DNA of 7,699 nt from Acetofilamentum sp. (GTDB taxonomy: Bacteria; Bacteroidota; Bacteroidia; Bacteroidales; JAFGUD01): NCBI GenBank assembly GCA_020722645.1, contig DYKL01000160.1, positions 1 through 7,699 of the forward strand, in the 5' to 3' direction. The translations under genes and the position numbers were made by a program. Shown in pieces: positions 1 through 6,813 of the stretch; the stretch's first letter is position 1; each line of letters begins with the position of its first letter. The notes below the pieces were generated by a model. It searched no databases, had not been told where the DNA came from, and saw nothing but the letters and a program-made list of their open reading frames with translations.

Positions 1-196
1 AAACTTTTAATGTTAAAATGGAATGGCGTTTTATCTATACTAAATTAACAATGCCATATTTACATACAACTTTCAGTTCAAGCAAGATATTTCCAATATG
101 ACTGTTTGAGTGTAAAAGCCACATACAATTTGCCACATTAGACAATTTGTCTTTGTAATCTATTCCTTAAAAAGATTTGTTACAATAACTCACTCT

Positions 197-228
197 GTTT
201 CGGACATTAGTAATTTGTAATCCGAAAC
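197..228. repeat. Inverted repeat, 8-bp arms (GTTTCGGA / TCCGAAAC)
   Basis: The arms at 197-204 and 221-228 are perfect reverse complements around a 16-base loop. There is no T-tract on either side, so a terminator is not supported. The left arm and its flank recur at 897-907, which suggests a dispersed repeat rather than a site tied to one gene. Confidence 0.5.
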
Positions 229-269
229 CTTGTATTGACAATTTGCCGTTAGCCTTCTTATACGCTTTG

Positions 270-309
270 CGTCATTACGACCACAAGGGACGAAGTGGGA
301 AGTAATCTC
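270..309 (+). repeat. CGTCATT-type intergenic repeat, divergent copy
   Basis: The stretch opens with CGTCATTACGA, contains GGGACGAAGTGGG and ends with AGTAATCTC. From memory this matches the general form of a dispersed intergenic repeat in many bacterial genomes (CGTCATTGCGAGG, then ACGAAG, then GCAATCTC). A partly complementary segment, ACTTCGTGCC at 339-348, follows it. The reverse complement of 681-746 carries the same CGTCATTGCGAGGCACGAAG signature, so the family appears at least twice here in opposite orientations. Confidence 0.55.
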
Positions 310-480
310 AAACTCGAACTGTTTTTTACGAGTCAGCTACTTCGTGCCTACCTATAACAACTTTTTTTAAATAGTTGGTTATTAGTTAGTTGCATGTTTA
401 AGCCGTAACTTTTCCTATAAATACGTAATAGAGGCTTTAATTTGCAACAATATCAGTAAACATAACAAAAATAAACAAGT

Positions 481-512
481 ATTAAATATTACGTAAATAC
501 GTAATATTTAAT
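481..512. repeat. Perfect 15+2+15 palindrome centred on paired TACGTA
   Basis: The left arm (481-495, ATTAAATATTACGTA) and right arm (498-512, TACGTAATATTTAAT) are exact reverse complements separated by AA. Further TACGTA-type sites lie at 422-427 and within ATTACGTAA at 561-569. No T-run follows on either strand, so it does not look like a terminator. It could be a binding site for a dimeric protein, a cruciform-forming element or part of a decayed repeat. The nearest gene in the window ends about 460 bp away, so no target can be named. Confidence 0.6.
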
Positions 513-680
513 TTTAACTCAAAAAATTTAAGTCAATAAAAATCAATTATGTAGAAAATAATTACGTAAAAAATAGAAAAGTTATGGTTTAAGTCATGAG
601 CAGTTACAAATTTACACAAACTTCATTTTTTTTATTGTTATTCCTATTTTATGCAAAATTTTATATTTTTGCTTCCCACT

Positions 681-746
681 CGCAATGACGTTTTGCTTCG
701 TGCCTCGCAATGACGTTTTGCTTCGTGCCTCGCAATGACGTTTTGC
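681..746. repeat. 25-bp tandem repeat, about 2.6 copies
   Basis: The unit starts CGCAATGACGTTTTGC and ends TTCGTGCCT. Copies lie at 681-705 and 706-730 (identical), followed by a 16-base partial copy at 731-746. Its reverse complement contains the CGTCATTGCGAGGCACGAAG signature of the repeat at 270-309. It is probably a locally amplified copy of a dispersed intergenic element. Confidence 0.8.
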
Positions 747-776
747 CTCGCAGAGACGAAAAGGTAGGTGAAAAAA

Positions 777-825
777 GCAAGTTACAAACTTGCAGTTATT
801 TGAGCATTTAAGACGAAGTCTTAAA
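777..825. repeat. Two adjacent small hairpins
   Basis: The first hairpin has arms GCAAGT (777-782) and ACTTGC (788-793) around TACAA. The second has arms TTTAAGAC (807-814) and GTCTTAAA (818-825) around GAA. They lie about 150-195 bp past the flavoprotein stop codon. Neither is followed by a T-tract on the minus strand, so they are only weak candidates for ending transcription of that gene. Confidence 0.45.
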
Positions 826-972
826 CGAAATAAAAAGTTTTATATATACTTTTGATTGCAATTTTAAAATGTAAAGTCTTATAATATAGTATTTTATGTT
901 TCGGACAATAATGATTACAAATCCCCAAAAGCTACGCATGTCAATTTATAAATTTAAAAGCGGTTTAGTATA

Positions 973-2160
973 CTATTTTATCAACTCAATAACATTGCCG
1001 AAAAAAAAGTTCAAAAGCTTTGTTTTTTTGCATATTTTAAGCGAAATATTTGCAATTTTAGGAAATCTGAACATTTTTTGAAGGAAAAGATAACGTTTTT
1101 GTTCTTTATGAACTGATTTGTAAACAATTTTATCGTAATTTTTGTTGAATTTGGCTGAAAAATAATTATCAACAAAGCATTTTTTTACTTGCTCGGCAGC
1201 AAATCTGCCGCTTCTGATTGCGTTCCCGATACCTTCGCCCAAAAATGGGTCAATCAAAGAGGCAGCATCGCCCAAAAGCAAATATCTATTACCCGACAAA
1301 GATTTTTTACTACCTCCAAGCGGCAAACCATAAGATTTTAAATTACCAATTTTTTGAGCATCGGAAAATCTGTCTTTAAATTCAGGTTTGTTTAATATAT
1401 CCCCAAAAAGTTTTTTAAGATTTATTTTATTTTTGGTAATGTCTTTTGCAAGCAAACCCAATCCTACATTGACTTTTTGGTCTAATGTCGGGAAAATCCA
1501 GAAATATCCGGGCAAAGTTTCTTTCAGATAGTATAATTCTAAAGTATTTTGATTTTCAACTTTTATATTTTCGTAAAAAGCCTGAATTGCAACCGAATAA
1601 TTATTTTTATCAACCTTAGATTGAGATAATTTTCGGTTAAAATTTGAATATGCTCCGTTGGCAACTAATAAAATCTTTGCGTTATAAATTTCATTGTCGT
1701 CTGATTTTATCTGATAAAAATCCTTTTTCCGTTCATACTCGACTATCTTAGTATTTTCAAAAAAGCAAATGTTATTACATTTTTTTGTTTCATTGACAAG
1801 AAAATTATCAAAATCTAATCTATTGCAAACAAATCCCTTTTTTTGAGATTTTTCTATTGAAAAAACTAAGGAATCATCATTCGGAACTGTAATTTTGATT
1901 TTGTCAATAGGCTGTTTATTAGCGAATTGTGAAAAATTTTGATATAATTCGGGAGAAATTTTATTCAACTGATTAACAACATCTAAACTTAAAGCACCAC
2001 CACAAATTTTATTTCGAGGAAAGGTAGCCTTATCGAAAATCGCAATTTTTAATCCGCTGTTACGCAAAGATAAAGCCGCCGAGCATCCGGAAGGACCCGC
2101 ACCTACAATTATTACATCAAATTCCTTTGCACTCATAACATTTATCCAAATTTCAACCAT
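973..2160 (-). CDS. Geranylgeranyl reductase-family FAD-dependent oxidoreductase
   Basis: This is a 395-aa flavoprotein of the geranylgeranyl reductase family (p-hydroxybenzoate hydroxylase fold). Visible motifs are the FAD dinucleotide site VGAGPSG (residues 19-25), an acidic residue at the end of the second strand (D43), the family signature KICGG (51-55), GYFWIFP (218-224) and the second FAD motif GDAASLIDPFLGEG (297-310). Members reduce isoprenoid double bonds in lipids, quinones or chlorophyll side chains, or act as hydroxylases. The substrate cannot be read from the sequence. The protein is cytosolic, or peripheral through its basic, hydrophobic C-terminus. The start at 2160 follows an A/G-rich stretch, but Met9 (2136) gives an N-terminus (MSAKEFDVIIVG) more typical of the family. 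It lies about 165 bp beyond the broken hypothetical gene and has no evident link to the arsenic genes. Confidence 0.9.
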   Translation of the reverse strand: MVEIWINVMSAKEFDVIIVGAGPSGCSAALSLRNSGLKIAIFDKATFPRNKICGGALSLDVVNQLNKISPELYQNFSQFANKQPIDKIKITVPNDDSLVFSIEKSQKKGFVCNRLDFDNFLVNETKKCNNICFFENTKIVEYERKKDFYQIKSDDNEIYNAKILLVANGAYSNFNRKLSQSKVDKNNYSVAIQAFYENIKVENQNTLELYYLKETLPGYFWIFPTLDQKVNVGLGLLAKDITKNKINLKKLFGDILNKPEFKDRFSDAQKIGNLKSYGLPLGGSKKSLSGNRYLLLGDAASLIDPFLGEGIGNAIRSGRFAAEQVKKCFVDNYFSAKFNKNYDKIVYKSVHKEQKRYLFLQKMFRFPKIANISLKICKKTKLLNFFFGNVIELIK

Positions 2161-2185
2161 TCAGTCTTTCTTTCTGGTTTTTAAG

Positions 2186-2220
2186 TCTCCCTGCTGAACT
2201 TAGTCGAAGCATTGGGGAGA
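2186..2220. repeat. Intergenic inverted repeat (TCTCCC / GGGAGA)
   Basis: The 6-bp arms at 2186-2191 and 2215-2220 enclose a GC-richer insert containing CTTAGTCGAAGC, with a further TGC/GCA pairing possible inside. The local composition differs from its AT-rich surroundings and resembles dispersed TCGAAG-type intergenic repeats. It lacks a T-tract on either strand, so I do not call it a terminator. It sits between the hypothetical gene and the flavoprotein gene. Confidence 0.35.
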
Positions 2221-2325
2221 TTTATAGGGGCTATACTTTACAAACTTTATAAACATTCAACTTTACAACGGCGAAGCCCTCATGAACTCCACTAAAATAA
2301 AATAATAAGTGAATAAACTTTGAAC

Positions 2326-2945
2326 TTACTTGCAATCTCCTTTATACAAGTCCATATATTCAAAAACAATATAGACTGCTTCTTCTTTCATATCATTTTT
2401 TAGCTTAGTGTTTTCGCGGACATCATTTGTAGCTTTGTAAACATCACACAAATCGTAATCAAAAGCAAACTGGACTTTGATAAGTGCGTGAATAAGATAG
2501 ACACTGTACAGATTTTTTTGTGTTTTTCAATAGTCAAATCAGCAATTTCCAATGCTTCCTTAACTTCAAAATAATTGTCCATTGCCTTCAAATATGCAAG
2601 GCAAATAAGCTGAATATCAGAGCATTTTTCTTTGTAATTAGAATGTGATATTTTTTTATTATTTTCGCAAATATAATCTAAATAAAGTTCAAAATTATTT
2701 TTGCCATTGAAATCCCACGAAATAGCATTAATCACTGCCAATTTATAGACAACATCAACACTTTTGTCTTCGAGATATTTACACATTTTATCATTTAAAA
2801 TGCCGTTACTTTCACTTGCATATTTGACCATTTCTATGTCTAAATAAGCAGTATAAAAATTTGTGCTTGTTATCGGAGAGTCAGATTTTGCAGAATTAAC
2901 AAACAATACACTTACAAACAGTACAATAAAAAATCTTATTTTCAT
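2326..2945 (-). pseudogene. Exported hypothetical protein, frameshifted in a homopolymer
   Basis: I do not recognise this protein. The preferred start is at 2945, giving MKIRFFIVLFVSVLFVNSA, a typical signal peptide with cleavage near NSA-KS. A start at 2981 is open but would put 12 extra residues before it. The frame as read stops at 2400 after an atypical, hydrophobic, Ser/Leu-rich tail. Adding one A to the 7-A run (minus strand, 2513-2519) opens a different frame, beginning NLYSVYLIHALIKVQ and ending MDLYKGDCK, with its stop at 2326-2328. The restored frame looks much more like normal protein and gives about 206 aa: soluble after the signal, mainly helical in appearance, with six cysteines in the mature part. 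It could be a true decayed gene, a phase-variable tract or a sequencing deletion. It starts about 95 bp after the permease stop, so co-transcription is possible. Confidence 0.65.
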
Positions 2946-3000
2946 AGCTGTAATTTTTTGAATTTTATAAAATAAATCCAAAAACTGTACCTGAAATATT

Positions 3001-3045
3001 TTTAGAAAAAAATTTAAATGGATAATTCTAGATAATTTTTCTAAA
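3001..3045 (-). terminator. AT-rich inverted repeat at the permease stop, possible weak terminator
   Basis: The 10-bp arms TTTAGAAAAA (3001-3010) and TTTTTCTAAA (3036-3045) are perfect complements around a 25-base loop. They include the permease stop codon at 3041-3043. On the minus strand the distal arm begins within a T-rich stretch. The stem is almost all A/T and the loop is long, so termination would be inefficient. This is only a candidate boundary between the arsenic genes and the downstream pair. Confidence 0.25.
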
Positions 3046-4384
3046 CCAAACTCCCGAAAATCAATCCCGAAATAGTAGCCATAACTACCACGAGAGCAAC
3101 ATAAACAGCAGTTTTTTGAGTACCCAAAACACCTTTTATAACAAGCATATTTGGTAACGATAACGAAGGTCCTGCCAGTAACAAAGCCAAAGCAGGTCCT
3201 TTGCCCATTCCTGCGGACATAAGTCCTTGCAAAATAGGTACTTCTGTTAAAGTTGCAAAATACATAAAAGCACCGATAATTGATGCAAAAAAGTTAGAAA
3301 ACAATGAATTACCTCCAACTAAGTTTTCAATCCATTCATTGGGAATAACTCCGGCAATCTTAACTTCATCGTGAGTGGAACCGAGCAGAAAACCGGCAAT
3401 TACGACACCTATCGCCAAAAGTGGCATAATTTGTTTGGCAAATCCCCAAGTTGAAATAGTCCATTCTTTATTTTCGGGGTTATTTTTGTCTTTCAGAGTA
3501 ATAATGCTTATTGCTGCAATTGCAAAAATCATTGGCACAAGAGGTGCAATTTTGGTGTTTTCGATAAATTCAAATGATAAATAAGCCGATAATCCGGTTA
3601 TAATAGCGGAAATCAAAACCCATTGCCATTTGATTTTTAAAATTTTGATTAAAGAGTAGATTAAAAATAAGCCCAAAAATGCTGTAATTAACCATTTATT
3701 GCTCCAAATCCAAAACCAGGCACCCGAAGTAATATCTTTATCGGGTTGTCCCCAGTTTGCAAATACCAAAATAACAACTAATGTGAAAAAATGAAACATA
3801 GTTTGCCACATTGGTCTGGATTCCGGCGGAGGTTTAATGTTCATTTGCTGTTCTTTTTTGATTTTTTCTTCTTTTCTGTAAATAAAAGACATTAACAAGC
3901 CGATAATTACACTAAAAGAAACCGCACCAATTACTCTTGCAAGACCCATTTCAAATCCTAAAATTTTGGCAGTCAGAATAATAGCAAGTATGTTTATTGC
4001 CGGACCGGAATATAAAAAAGCAATTGCCGGACCGAGACCAGCTCCACGTTTGTGAATACTTGAAAATAGCGGTAAAATTGTACAACTGCAAACGGCGAGT
4101 ACTGTTCCTGATATTGCAGCAACCGTATATGCCAACCATTTTTTTGCATTTGCCCCAAAATATTTAATTACAGAGCCTTGACTCACAAAAACTGCAATTA
4201 TACCGGCAATAAAAAAAGCGGGCAATAAGCATAAAATTACGTGTTCGCGTGCATACCATTTAACTAAATCGAATGTGGCTCTTATAGCTTCTTTAAAAAC
4301 TGCACTTTCGACAGGTAAAAAAAACGCTGCCAAAAAAACAACTATTATCCAGCCGAGTATCTTAATTTCTTTCTTTGTTTCCAT
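3041..4384 (-). CDS. ArsP/DUF318-type membrane permease
   Basis: This is a 447-aa polytopic membrane protein of the permease family PF03773 (ArsP_1, formerly UPF0718/DUF318). It shows the family's two-fold internal symmetry: GAGLGPAIAFLYSGPAINI (114-132) in the first half matches GMGKGPALALLLAGPSLSLPNM (392-413) in the second. Each half carries several hydrophobic helices, joined by a charged cytoplasmic linker (about 170-190) and extra central helices (about 198-297). The Cys-Ser-Cys motif at 99-101, in the membrane near TILPLFSSI, is a plausible thiol site for trivalent arsenicals. ArsP relatives export trivalent organoarsenicals; other members of the family handle other metals, so the substrate is inferred. 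It starts 41 bp after the rhodanese-like gene and is probably co-transcribed with it. With no ArsB or ACR3 in the window, this is the leading candidate efflux pump. Confidence 0.85.
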   Translation of the reverse strand: METKKEIKILGWIIVVFLAAFFLPVESAVFKEAIRATFDLVKWYAREHVILCLLPAFFIAGIIAVFVSQGSVIKYFGANAKKWLAYTVAAISGTVLAVCSCTILPLFSSIHKRGAGLGPAIAFLYSGPAINILAIILTAKILGFEMGLARVIGAVSFSVIIGLLMSFIYRKEEKIKKEQQMNIKPPPESRPMWQTMFHFFTLVVILVFANWGQPDKDITSGAWFWIWSNKWLITAFLGLFLIYSLIKILKIKWQWVLISAIITGLSAYLSFEFIENTKIAPLVPMIFAIAAISIITLKDKNNPENKEWTISTWGFAKQIMPLLAIGVVIAGFLLGSTHDEVKIAGVIPNEWIENLVGGNSLFSNFFASIIGAFMYFATLTEVPILQGLMSAGMGKGPALALLLAGPSLSLPNMLVIKGVLGTQKTAVYVALVVVMATISGLIFGSLV

Positions 4385-4425
4385 TATTTTTTTAAAACTA
4401 ATTAACTTTCAACATAATAAATTAT

Positions 4426-4854
4426 TTACTTAAACCCGATTTTTTTCCCTTTATCTGTTCTGAGCATACAGGTACATTGTCCGTGAAGCATTTCTGATGA
4501 GTCTGTAATAACTTTGTAACCACCTCGTTCCCAGTCAACAATTCCTCCTGCAAGGTTTCCGATATTATCAAAACCGTTTTTTAAAAGAAATTTTACAGCT
4601 TCTTTGCTACGTAAACCAACACTATCGGCAAATATTAAAAATTTGTCTTTTGGTAATTCATTAAAATGTTCATTAAATTCTGAATTTGGCAAAAATATTA
4701 AATTTTTAACGCTGAATTGACGTGCTGCCGTCTCATATTCTTCTCTAATGTCAACTAAAACAGCACCATTTTCACAAAGTTCAATTGTTTCGCGAGCCGT
4801 AAAATGCAAAATTCCGGCAATTTTCATTCCTTTATTTTTTGAGTCTAGCATCAT
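4426..4854 (-). CDS. Rhodanese-like domain protein lacking the catalytic Cys, CxC tail
   Basis: This 142-aa protein has a single rhodanese-like domain (about residues 15-115). It contains the early LVDIREEYE motif (33-41) and the late GNLAGGIVDWERGGY segment (99-113). In the active-site loop, where sulfurtransferases have C-x-x-G-x-R-S, this protein has D-S-V-G-L-R-S (77-83), so the sulfur-carrying Cys is replaced by Asp77. Sulfur transfer at that site is therefore unlikely. A C-terminal extension carries Cys127-Thr-Cys129, which could bind a thiophilic metalloid or metal, or act as a redox pair. It lies directly before the permease gene and after ArsC, interrupted only by repeats, suggesting an accessory role in arsenic handling. 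The start is uncertain: Met1 and Met2 are adjacent, and Met10 is also possible. Confidence 0.8.
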   Translation of the reverse strand: MMLDSKNKGMKIAGILHFTARETIELCENGAVLVDIREEYETAARQFSVKNLIFLPNSEFNEHFNELPKDKFLIFADSVGLRSKEAVKFLLKNGFDNIGNLAGGIVDWERGGYKVITDSSEMLHGQCTCMLRTDKGKKIGFK

Positions 4855-4878
4855 AATTAATTAGTATATTTTACGCTT

Positions 4879-5005
4879 TTTTCAAATTTTTAAAATCCGA
4901 AAACAATTACAAATCAAACAGTTAAATACATTCAGATTTTTTTTGCCACAAAGACAAGAAGGCACTAATAATAAATTGTTGTTTTCAATACTTTGTGTCT
5001 TTGTA
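4879..5005. repeat. Direct repeat copy 1 (about 127 bp)
   Basis: This repeats at 5047-5171. From the shared AAAATCC (4892) to CTTTGTGTCTTTGTA (ending 5005) the copies differ at five bases and one T in a T-run, so they are about 95% identical. Inside is an inverted pair, ACAAAGACAAGAAG (4948-4961) against CTTTGTGTCTTTGT (4991-5004), with two mismatches, that could form a hairpin. The sequence resembles a dispersed intergenic repeat with CCACAAAGACACGAAGG arms, recalled from other genomes. No gene is seen in 4855-5212. Confidence 0.85.
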
Positions 5006-5046
5006 TCTTCGTGACTAATTCACAATTGTTGCTTTTTAAACAACAC

Positions 5047-5171
5047 TTTTCGAATTTTAAAATCCAAAAACAATTACAAATTAAATAGTTAAATATATTC
5101 AGATTTTTTTGCCACAAAGACACGAAGGCACTAATAATAAATTGTTGTTTTCAATACTTTGTGTCTTTGTA
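5047..5171. repeat. Direct repeat copy 2 (about 125 bp)
   Basis: This is the second copy of the element at 4879-5005, starting 41 bp after the first ends. It keeps the better hairpin arms: ACAAAGACACGAAG (5114-5127) and CTTTGTGTCTTTGT (5157-5170) match as an inverted repeat with one mismatch. The copy ends about 40 bp past the ArsC stop codon. There is no transposase, so if it ever moved it would be a non-autonomous, MITE-like element. Confidence 0.85.
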
Positions 5172-5212
5172 ACAAAATAATAATAGTAGTTTTAAAGATC
5201 GGACTCATAAAT

Positions 5213-5632
5213 CTACAAAATCCTTTCTAAATAAAATTTTTCAAAAGCGGCTTTAATTTGATTTCTGATTCTTAAAAATTCGCCGTAAATAAACTCTTCC
5301 GATCCTTTTGCTTCTGCGGGATCTTCAAAACCAATATGCAAACGATTTTTAACTTTCCCGACAAAAACAGGACAAGTTTCTTTTGCACCATCGCATACTG
5401 TAATTACGTAGTCAAATTCATCATTCAAAAATTCATTTACAGATTTTGGTTTTTGCTCACTAATGTCAATACCCGCTTTTTCCATTACTTTAATTGCCAT
5501 AGGGTGAACTTTGGCACTTGGATTAGTTCCGGCTGAATAAACATCTAAATTACCGTCAAAAGCCCTCAAAAAACCTTCTGCCATTTGGCTTCGACAACTG
5601 TTGCCGGTACAAAGAATTAATATTTTCATCAT
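5213..5632 (-). CDS. arsC: Arsenate reductase, LMW protein-tyrosine-phosphatase type
   Basis: This is a cytosolic arsenate reductase of the thioredoxin-coupled, low-molecular-weight phosphatase class, converting arsenate to arsenite. Numbering from MKILIL, the P-loop is C7-TGNSC-R13-S, the Cys relay is C79 and C86 (CDGAKETC), and the general-acid loop is EDP with D103. These correspond to Cys10, Cys82, Cys89 and the DP loop of the Staphylococcus plasmid enzyme. The length of 138-139 aa is normal. Two adjacent ATGs are possible (5632 and 5629). The first overlaps the ArsG-like stop as ATGA, the second by one base, so either is translationally coupled. A longer open frame from 5713 is rejected because it would add a hydrophobic leader that is simply the ArsG C-terminus in another frame. 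The small thioredoxin-like protein upstream could be its reductant, although cellular thioredoxin would also serve. Confidence 0.95.
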   Translation of the reverse strand: MMKILILCTGNSCRSQMAEGFLRAFDGNLDVYSAGTNPSAKVHPMAIKVMEKAGIDISEQKPKSVNEFLNDEFDYVITVCDGAKETCPVFVGKVKNRLHIGFEDPAEAKGSEEFIYGEFLRIRNQIKAAFEKFYLERIL

Positions 5633-6339
5633 AGAAATTTTTGAATATAAAAAATATAAACATAGTACAAACCAACTAAAATAAATATAATTGCAACTAT
5701 TTTGCGAAACCAATTTTCAAATGTTTTCATATTATTATAAAATTTTCCTACATTTGAAATAGAAAAAGCAATAAGCCAAGCAATTATAATAACAGGCAGA
5801 CCGGTTGCAATTGCAAAAACAAGCGGCAAATATAATCCCGAAGCACTTGAAACCGTCATTGGAATCAGCATTCCGAAATAAAGGACACCGCTATATGGGC
5901 AAAATGCAAGAGCAAATACAATTCCGAGCAATAAATAATCCAAAAAACCTTTTTGTTTTTTTTGTGTAATTTTTTCCTGCATTTTACCATTTCCGGGCAT
6001 TTTTATTTTAATTATATCAAGCAAAAAAATACCGATTATAATTAGCAAAGGACCCAAAAGTTTTTCGCCCCAATTGTTTATAAAACCTGATATTTTAAAT
6101 TGATTTGCACCGAAAAAGAAAATCAAACCTATTGATGTATAAGTAATTGCTCGCCCAAAAGTATAAACAACGCCATTCCAAAAGACTTTTTTCCTGTCGT
6201 GCATATCTTTGCTGATATAACCAATTGCAGTTATATTTGTAGCCAAAGGACAAGGACTTATTGCGGTCATCAATCCGAGTATTAACGCAGAAAGGACTGA
6301 AATTTCGGTATTAGCAAGTAAGTTTTCGAGAAATTTCAT
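5629..6339 (-). CDS. arsG: ArsG-like CcdA/DsbD-family membrane protein
   Basis: This 236-aa integral membrane protein has about six hydrophobic helices and belongs to the CcdA/DsbD transmembrane family within the LysE-type superfamily. Its only two cysteines are both next to prolines in membrane segments: C30-P31 (SPCPLATN, helix 1) and C147-P148 (AFCPYSGVLYFG, after the central loop). Those positions match the redox pair of CcdA/DsbD proteins. In the ArsEFG system, relatives are described as efflux permeases for aromatic aminoarsenicals. The conserved Cys pair equally suggests moving reducing equivalents across the membrane. The start codon overlaps the ArsF-like stop as TAATG, and the stop overlaps the arsC start, so the three genes are translationally coupled. 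The family is clear; the choice between pump and electron conduit is not settled by sequence, and the symbol rests on gene order and fold. Confidence 0.8.
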   Translation of the reverse strand: MKFLENLLANTEISVLSALILGLMTAISPCPLATNITAIGYISKDMHDRKKVFWNGVVYTFGRAITYTSIGLIFFFGANQFKISGFINNWGEKLLGPLLIIIGIFLLDIIKIKMPGNGKMQEKITQKKQKGFLDYLLLGIVFALAFCPYSGVLYFGMLIPMTVSSASGLYLPLVFAIATGLPVIIIAWLIAFSISNVGKFYNNMKTFENWFRKIVAIIFILVGLYYVYIFYIQKFL

Positions 6340-6803
6340 TATTTTAAAAGTTCATCAATCTCGTTTTTTAATAATTCCTTGTATTTATCCGGTTGATTTT
6401 TAGCGTATTGAAAAGCCATATCTGTTAAATCATTTACAACTTCTTTCCCTTCACTGTCTAATGTTATTATTAAAAGTGTAGAATAACTTATCAAATATTT
6501 TTCGGCAATTGCTTTATTTTCTTTTTCATCAATGTTAAATGAATTGAAATAAATTGTACCATCATCAAGTTTATCTTTAAAATCCTGATTTAGTAGTTCC
6601 AAAGCATTACTTTCAACAGCATTACAGGTAACGCATCGGTTTGTTCCGTGGAAATAGAACACATTAATTTTAGCATCTTTGCTGATAAAAGATACACTTT
6701 CGGTTTTTTCATTGGTGTTATCATTCTGATTATCTACATTTTTGCAATTAGAAAAAAGGACTAAAAGCAGAAACGCCAACGAATAAAGCAATGTTTTTTT
6801 CAT
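6339..6803 (-). CDS. arsF: ArsF-like exported thioredoxin-fold protein, probable lipoprotein
   Basis: This 154-aa protein has a hydrophobic signal segment (about 4-17) followed by LFSNC, so Cys20 is a probable lipidation site, although the lipobox is not canonical. A short Asn/Glu-rich linker leads to a thioredoxin-like domain starting INVFYFHGT, with the redox motif CVTC at 57-60. Where thioredoxins usually have Thr-cis-Pro, the sequence reads YSTLLII (107-113), so the cis-Pro is absent. ArsF-family proteins are described as one subunit, with ArsE, of an activity reducing nitrophenyl arsenicals. The predicted location is the cell envelope, facing the periplasm. The gene begins 10 bp after the ArsE-like gene, and its stop overlaps the ArsG-like start. 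Alternatives are a generic envelope thiol reductase or a partner that accepts electrons from the ArsG-like protein. Confidence 0.8.
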   Translation of the reverse strand: MKKTLLYSLAFLLLVLFSNCKNVDNQNDNTNEKTESVSFISKDAKINVFYFHGTNRCVTCNAVESNALELLNQDFKDKLDDGTIYFNSFNIDEKENKAIAEKYLISYSTLLIITLDSEGKEVVNDLTDMAFQYAKNQPDKYKELLKNEIDELLK

Positions 6804-6813
6804 TTTAAAGAAT

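Larger units (their letters stand above)
1..972. other. Gene-free, repeat-rich intergenic region
   Basis: I see no credible coding region on either strand. Open stretches are short, rich in stops and lack recognisable motifs. The only longer frame, on the plus strand near 896-1081, runs into the flavoprotein gene on the opposite strand and looks like an accident of AT-rich sequence. The region instead holds several short inverted and tandem repeats, listed separately: a hairpin at 197-228, a CGTCATT-type repeat at 270-309, TACGTA palindromes at 422-569, a 25-bp tandem repeat at 681-746 and small hairpins at 777-825. Two shared fragments suggest decayed copies of repeat families: the 11-mer starting TGTTTCGG at 196-206 recurs at 897-907, and ACAATTTGCC occurs at 125-134 and 238-247. 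Confidence 0.6.

Noticed and set aside
1..250. Possible truncated gene at the left edge
   Set aside because: Stops interrupt the frames I checked and the sequence contains small inverted repeats; no protein motif was seen.
896..1081. Plus-strand open frame of 61 codons
   Set aside because: It overlaps the end of the flavoprotein gene on the opposite strand, has low-complexity Phe/Lys-rich content and no recognisable motif.
3375..3584. Plus-strand open frame within the permease gene
   Set aside because: It is an antisense shadow of a clearly coding membrane protein gene, with no independent motif.
3951..4139. Second minus-strand frame inside the permease gene
   Set aside because: It is an out-of-frame shadow of the permease coding sequence.
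5336..5536. Plus-strand open frame opposite arsC
   Set aside because: It lies fully antisense to the well-supported arsenate reductase gene and has no family features.
5632..5713. N-terminal extension of ArsC with a hydrophobic segment
   Set aside because: It is the ArsG-like C-terminal coding region read in another frame; the P-loop family starts at MKILIL, where the start/stop overlap also fits.
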